Translations under genes and position numbers: made by a program | Notes under the pieces: model-generated | Told to the model about the DNA's origin: nothing | The model's database searches: none | Seen by the model: the letters and a program-made list of their open reading frames with translations, nothing else | IMG/VR virus record: IMGVR_UViG_3300023082_000260 | Location: 1-24,828 of that record | Strand: one strand, 5' to 3' | DNA length: 24,828 bases | Source: a virus | In this document: positions 21,950 through 24,828 of the stretch, piece after piece | Layout: each line of letters starts with the position of its first letter | Position numbering within the stretch: position 1 is the first letter of the stretch

Positions 21950-22147
21950 TGTATTAAGTTTATTGGAGTGCTAAAGAGAAACCATCCTGATCTTGTGGTT
22001 TTTGACCCTGAACCTTGCTTCTGCCCAAGCGGAAAATGCTCGCTATTTAAAGATAGAAAGTTACTGCTAAATGATTTTGACCATCTTTCAAAACATGGCA
22101 GTAAGCTTTACATCGATAGCCTTCTCATCAGAAATGAGCAACCTTAG
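21950..22147 (+). pseudogene. 3' remnant of an acyltransferase/SGNH-domain gene
   Basis: The frame ending at TAG 22145-22147 encodes about 65 residues, IKFIGVLKRNHPDLVVFDPE, then CFCPSGKCSLFKDRKLLLND and FDHLSKHGSKLYIDSLL. This matches the conserved end of OafA-type acyltransferases with an SGNH domain: two Cys, then D-x-D-H-L-S-x-x-G with the catalytic Asp and His. An in-frame TAG at 21947, no start and no upstream transmembrane part show it to be a truncated remnant. It is clearly diverged from the complete acyltransferase downstream, so it comes from a different gene of the same family. Confidence 0.75.
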
Positions 22148-22830
22148 GTAGCAATCAGTGCGTTGATAGGGGGGCACGTACGGTTGTAGGTGCTCAGCGC
22201 GATCAATCCTTGGTGCACAATCGATGCCGGTAGCCAAGGAGTGAATACCTTGCCAGCCAGTCAGGGTTACGCGAAAGAAGTTTTCGCACTTAAGTCAAGG
22301 CGCCCACTCATTGAATCACGCATCATACCGTCAGAGACCACTTCTCACGAATAATCCTGCAAGGGGCATGCTGTGCTCCATGCAAAAAAGTGAGCGGCGT
22401 AGCCCCCAAGGAAGAAGCACCTGAATCCATAAGTGGAATAGCCGATGCCCAAAAAATGGGTTGACAGCGTCGTGGTTTCCAAAAAAAGCAAGGGTCGAGA
22501 AAGACTGTGCAGTGTCTGTACTAAAAATACGGTAAATCACGCAATTCTTCTGGTATCAAATTGACAGGCGTACAGGTGGTAGTTCATTCTTCGCAGCTTT
22601 TCGATAGCCATGTAATTGCATTTTCTATTTTGGTCGCGGCAAGGGCGAGTTATTGAGGTGACGGGCAGGCAGTTAAAGTCATTTTTAGGCGCTGCTATAG
22701 GTGAAAATTGTTTGATCGGGTGCACATCGTGTCTCGGTTACCAGTGCTTTAAGTCATCGTTGCTCTGTATTGTTGATCTTTCTTAAGTGTGAAAGAAGTA
22801 TTGAGTCGATATTAAATCGTGAGCCTTGGA
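22148..22830. other. AT-richer stretch without a supported gene
   Basis: About 680 bases separate the acyltransferase remnant from the complete acyltransferase. Two short leftward open frames (22331-22540 and 22537-22725) have no SD, known motif or plausible neighbours, and I do not call them. The base composition is lower in GC than the prophage. The last 80 bases must contain the promoter of the acyltransferase; TATTAAAT at 22810-22817 is too close to the start to be a confident -10. Confidence 0.5.
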
Positions 22831-24828
22831 ATGTTACCAAAAAAGCAGCAAGCGTTTAGAAAGGATATCAATGGGCTTCGCGCTTGGGCTGTCCTTACCG
22901 TTGTACTCTACCATTTTTCCGTTTTCGGTTTTAGAGGTGGATTCATCGGCGTTGATGTGTTCTTTGTCATTTCCGGATTTTTGATGACGGGGATTATATA
23001 CAGAGCATTGAGCGCTCCGGGAGGCTCTCAGTTTTCCTTTATCAACTTTTATTTGGCCCGGGCTCGCAGAATAATTCCTGCCTTGTTAGCGGTGTGTATA
23101 GCACTTCTGATTGCAGGATGGTTTTATTTGCCCGCTGTTGATTATGGTGTGTTAGGCAAGCATGTCGCGAGTGCGTTGGGGTTTTATTCTAATTTTCAGT
23201 TTTTGAGTGAGGCCCGGTATTTTGATGCTGAGTCTTACGACAAATGGTTGCTTCATACCTGGTCTCTTTCGGTAGAGTGGCAATTTTATATTTTACTTCC
23301 ATTATTCATGGCTGTGCTCTGGAAGCTCAGGCCCAGTAAAGCAGTGATGACGTTCGGTCTGGCTACATTGTTTGTTATGTCACTCTGTATTTCAGTGATT
23401 TTTTCCATCTCTTACCCGTCAGCCGCGTTTTATCTATTGCCCACGAGAGGGTGGGAGATGGCAGCAGGCGGCTTGGTTTATCTAACGGCGGAAAAATGCG
23501 ACCTCCCTCAGAGGATGCGTCAATGTATTGAGCTAATTGGGTTTAGCCTGATAGTTGTTTCGGTGGCGATGCTGGATGTCACTGATGTATGGCCCGGTTC
23601 GCTCGCATTGATTCCTGTGCTTGGAACAATGATGGTTTTGATTGCTTCCAGGGAACGTTCGATATTGACATCGACTGCAATCGCTCAATGGTTGGGGAGT
23701 CGTTCTTATTCTATCTATTTGTGGCACTGGCCCATCGTAGTAGCGCTGGTCTATACCGAATATCAGAGTTCCGCAGTCGCTATCGGTTTAGGATTGTTAG
23801 GCACATTCGTTTTGGGCAGCCTGTCCTATTCAATGATTGAGAAAAGCAAGCTGTTCCTGTTCAGCCGTTTTTCGTCCCTGGTGACGTTGATCGTCTTTGT
23901 GATTCTTTCTGCCGTTTTCGCGGGTGTAGGTCTTTTTGTTAGCTTTGTCGGTGCGAATGTTGAAGGCAGGATTCCGCCTCGAGCGAATGCCGCGTTCGAG
24001 CAAGCGAATAATGTGGATGCCCGACATGAGCTGTGTAAGCATTTCGATCATTCTAAAATATACGACGCGGCCTCCATCACGGGTTGCACTTTTGGAGGCG
24101 AACACTTGGCAGCGATCACAATAGGTGATAGCCATGCTGGGGCGCTGGTAAAAGCCGTGGAGTTTGCGCTGCCGAGTAAAAACGATCATGTCTTGCAATG
24201 GACGCTGGATGCGTGCCCTACGGTACTGTCGAGTAAAACGACGGATGGGCTTGACGAGTGTGGTAAGTTTGTCGCCTGGGCGTTAGAGCAACAGAAAGTA
24301 TTACCGAAAAACGTACCCCTGATCATTGTGAATAGGACTTCACTGTATGCGTTTGGACCCAACGAGTCCGATGATATCCTTAAGCGACTGCTAGCACCCA
24401 TGTATTTTGAATCGCCCGATTCCCATGGGCTGCCAGAGCATCTGGAAAAAATGCGTGCTGGAATTATAGACACGGCGTGTGCATTCAAAGCAGACCGGGA
24501 AGTGTATTTAGTCAGGCCCATACCAGAGCAACGTATCAATGTGCCGAAATTCACCGGCCGAGCGTTACTATTCGGGGTAGAGCGAGATATTTCCGTTTCC
24601 ATGGAGGAATACAAAAAGCGTAATGCGTTTGTTTGGGAGGCGCAGGATGCAGCGGTGGCCGCATGTGGCGTTAAGGTTCTCGACCCTCTGCCATTTCTGT
24701 GCGAAGAGCGTGCATGTCATGGTTCAAATGGGGGATTGCCCATCTATTACGATGATGATCATTTGAATCTGCGAGGTGCTGCATTGTTGGCGCCAATGTT
24801 TTCAACGGTATTTAAAAATAAAGAGTGA
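22831..24828 (+). CDS. OafA-type membrane O-acyltransferase with C-terminal SGNH domain
   Basis: This is a 665-aa protein from ATG 22831; a GTG at 22819 would add four residues, and both have poor SDs. It probably O-acetylates a surface polysaccharide (O-antigen or similar). Residues 1-350 form an acyltransferase-3 domain of about ten membrane spans. Signatures are RKDINGLRAWAVLTVVLYHF (Arg and His28), FIGVDVFFVISGFLMTG, HTWSLSVEWQFYILLPL and SRSYSIYLWHWPIV. One more span leads to a periplasmic SGNH domain. It has GDSH at 432-435 (nucleophile Ser434) and a DDDHLN block with catalytic Asp and His644. Such two-domain proteins pass an acyl group across the membrane and then onto the sugar. Its stop is the last codon of the window. 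Codon use is more AT-rich than the prophage, as is usual for surface-polysaccharide genes. Confidence 0.93.
   Translation: MLPKKQQAFRKDINGLRAWAVLTVVLYHFSVFGFRGGFIGVDVFFVISGFLMTGIIYRALSAPGGSQFSFINFYLARARRIIPALLAVCIALLIAGWFYLPAVDYGVLGKHVASALGFYSNFQFLSEARYFDAESYDKWLLHTWSLSVEWQFYILLPLFMAVLWKLRPSKAVMTFGLATLFVMSLCISVIFSISYPSAAFYLLPTRGWEMAAGGLVYLTAEKCDLPQRMRQCIELIGFSLIVVSVAMLDVTDVWPGSLALIPVLGTMMVLIASRERSILTSTAIAQWLGSRSYSIYLWHWPIVVALVYTEYQSSAVAIGLGLLGTFVLGSLSYSMIEKSKLFLFSRFSSLVTLIVFVILSAVFAGVGLFVSFVGANVEGRIPPRANAAFEQANNVDARHELCKHFDHSKIYDAASITGCTFGGEHLAAITIGDSHAGALVKAVEFALPSKNDHVLQWTLDACPTVLSSKTTDGLDECGKFVAWALEQQKVLPKNVPLIIVNRTSLYAFGPNESDDILKRLLAPMYFESPDSHGLPEHLEKMRAGIIDTACAFKADREVYLVRPIPEQRINVPKFTGRALLFGVERDISVSMEEYKKRNAFVWEAQDAAVAACGVKVLDPLPFLCEERACHGSNGGLPIYYDDDHLNLRGAALLAPMFSTVFKNKE

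Noticed and set aside
22331-22725. Two short leftward frames (69 and 62 aa) before the acyltransferase
   Set aside because: They have no SD, recognisable motif or conserved context. I found no transposase signature or terminal inverted repeats that would make them insertion-sequence remnants.
1-24828. CRISPR array or insertion sequence
   Set aside because: No regularly spaced direct repeats of 20-40 bases and no transposase gene were seen. The only exact tandem-like repeat is the coding pentapeptide repeat at 5789-5907.

Overview
The window reads as the right-hand (late) part of an integrated temperate phage in a Pseudomonas-like gammaproteobacterium, followed by about 4.2 kb of flanking chromosome. 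The host call rests on the GC-rich, Pseudomonas-like codon use, the style of the tail-fibre N-terminus, a gammaproteobacterial LexA box and a tRNA-Ser fragment at the junction. It is an inference; no diagnostic housekeeping gene is present.

Bases 1-19089 form one rightward late operon of tightly packed, often overlapping genes. The order is HNH endonuclease (3' end only), a cos-like intergenic region, terminase small and large subunits, HK97-type portal, prohead protease and major capsid protein, an Ala/Lys/Asp-repeat protein, and then the neck proteins (gp6-like connector, head closure, gp10-like, tail terminator). A complete contractile Mu-type tail follows: DUF2635, sheath, tube, tail assembly chaperone with a probable -1 frameshift, tape measure, gpN-like, gpP-like hub, gp45 spike, gp46, gp47 (baseplate J), gp48, tail fibre and fibre chaperone. 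An HK97-like head joined to a Mu-like contractile tail is the architecture known from Shigella phage SfV. A GH19 endolysin (19143-19676) ends the late module. No holin or spanin is visible, so these probably lie left of the window.

Between the endolysin and the prophage end, two small genes run leftward: a 123-aa coiled-coil protein and a 55-aa single-span membrane protein. A near-ideal LexA box (20336-20355) lies just upstream of the first. I regard this SOS-controlled pair as the most interesting and least explained part of the window.

The prophage ends at about 20531-20594 in the 3' part of a tRNA-Ser(UGA) gene: anticodon loop, long variable arm, T-arm and CCA, with no D-arm or acceptor 5' strand. 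This is what an attR site looks like. Beyond it, the flank holds the tRNA terminator, a small lipoprotein gene, a 36-bp perfect palindrome, a truncated 3' remnant of an SGNH/acyltransferase gene, about 680 bp with no convincing gene, and a complete OafA-type membrane O-acyltransferase whose stop codon is the last codon of the window.
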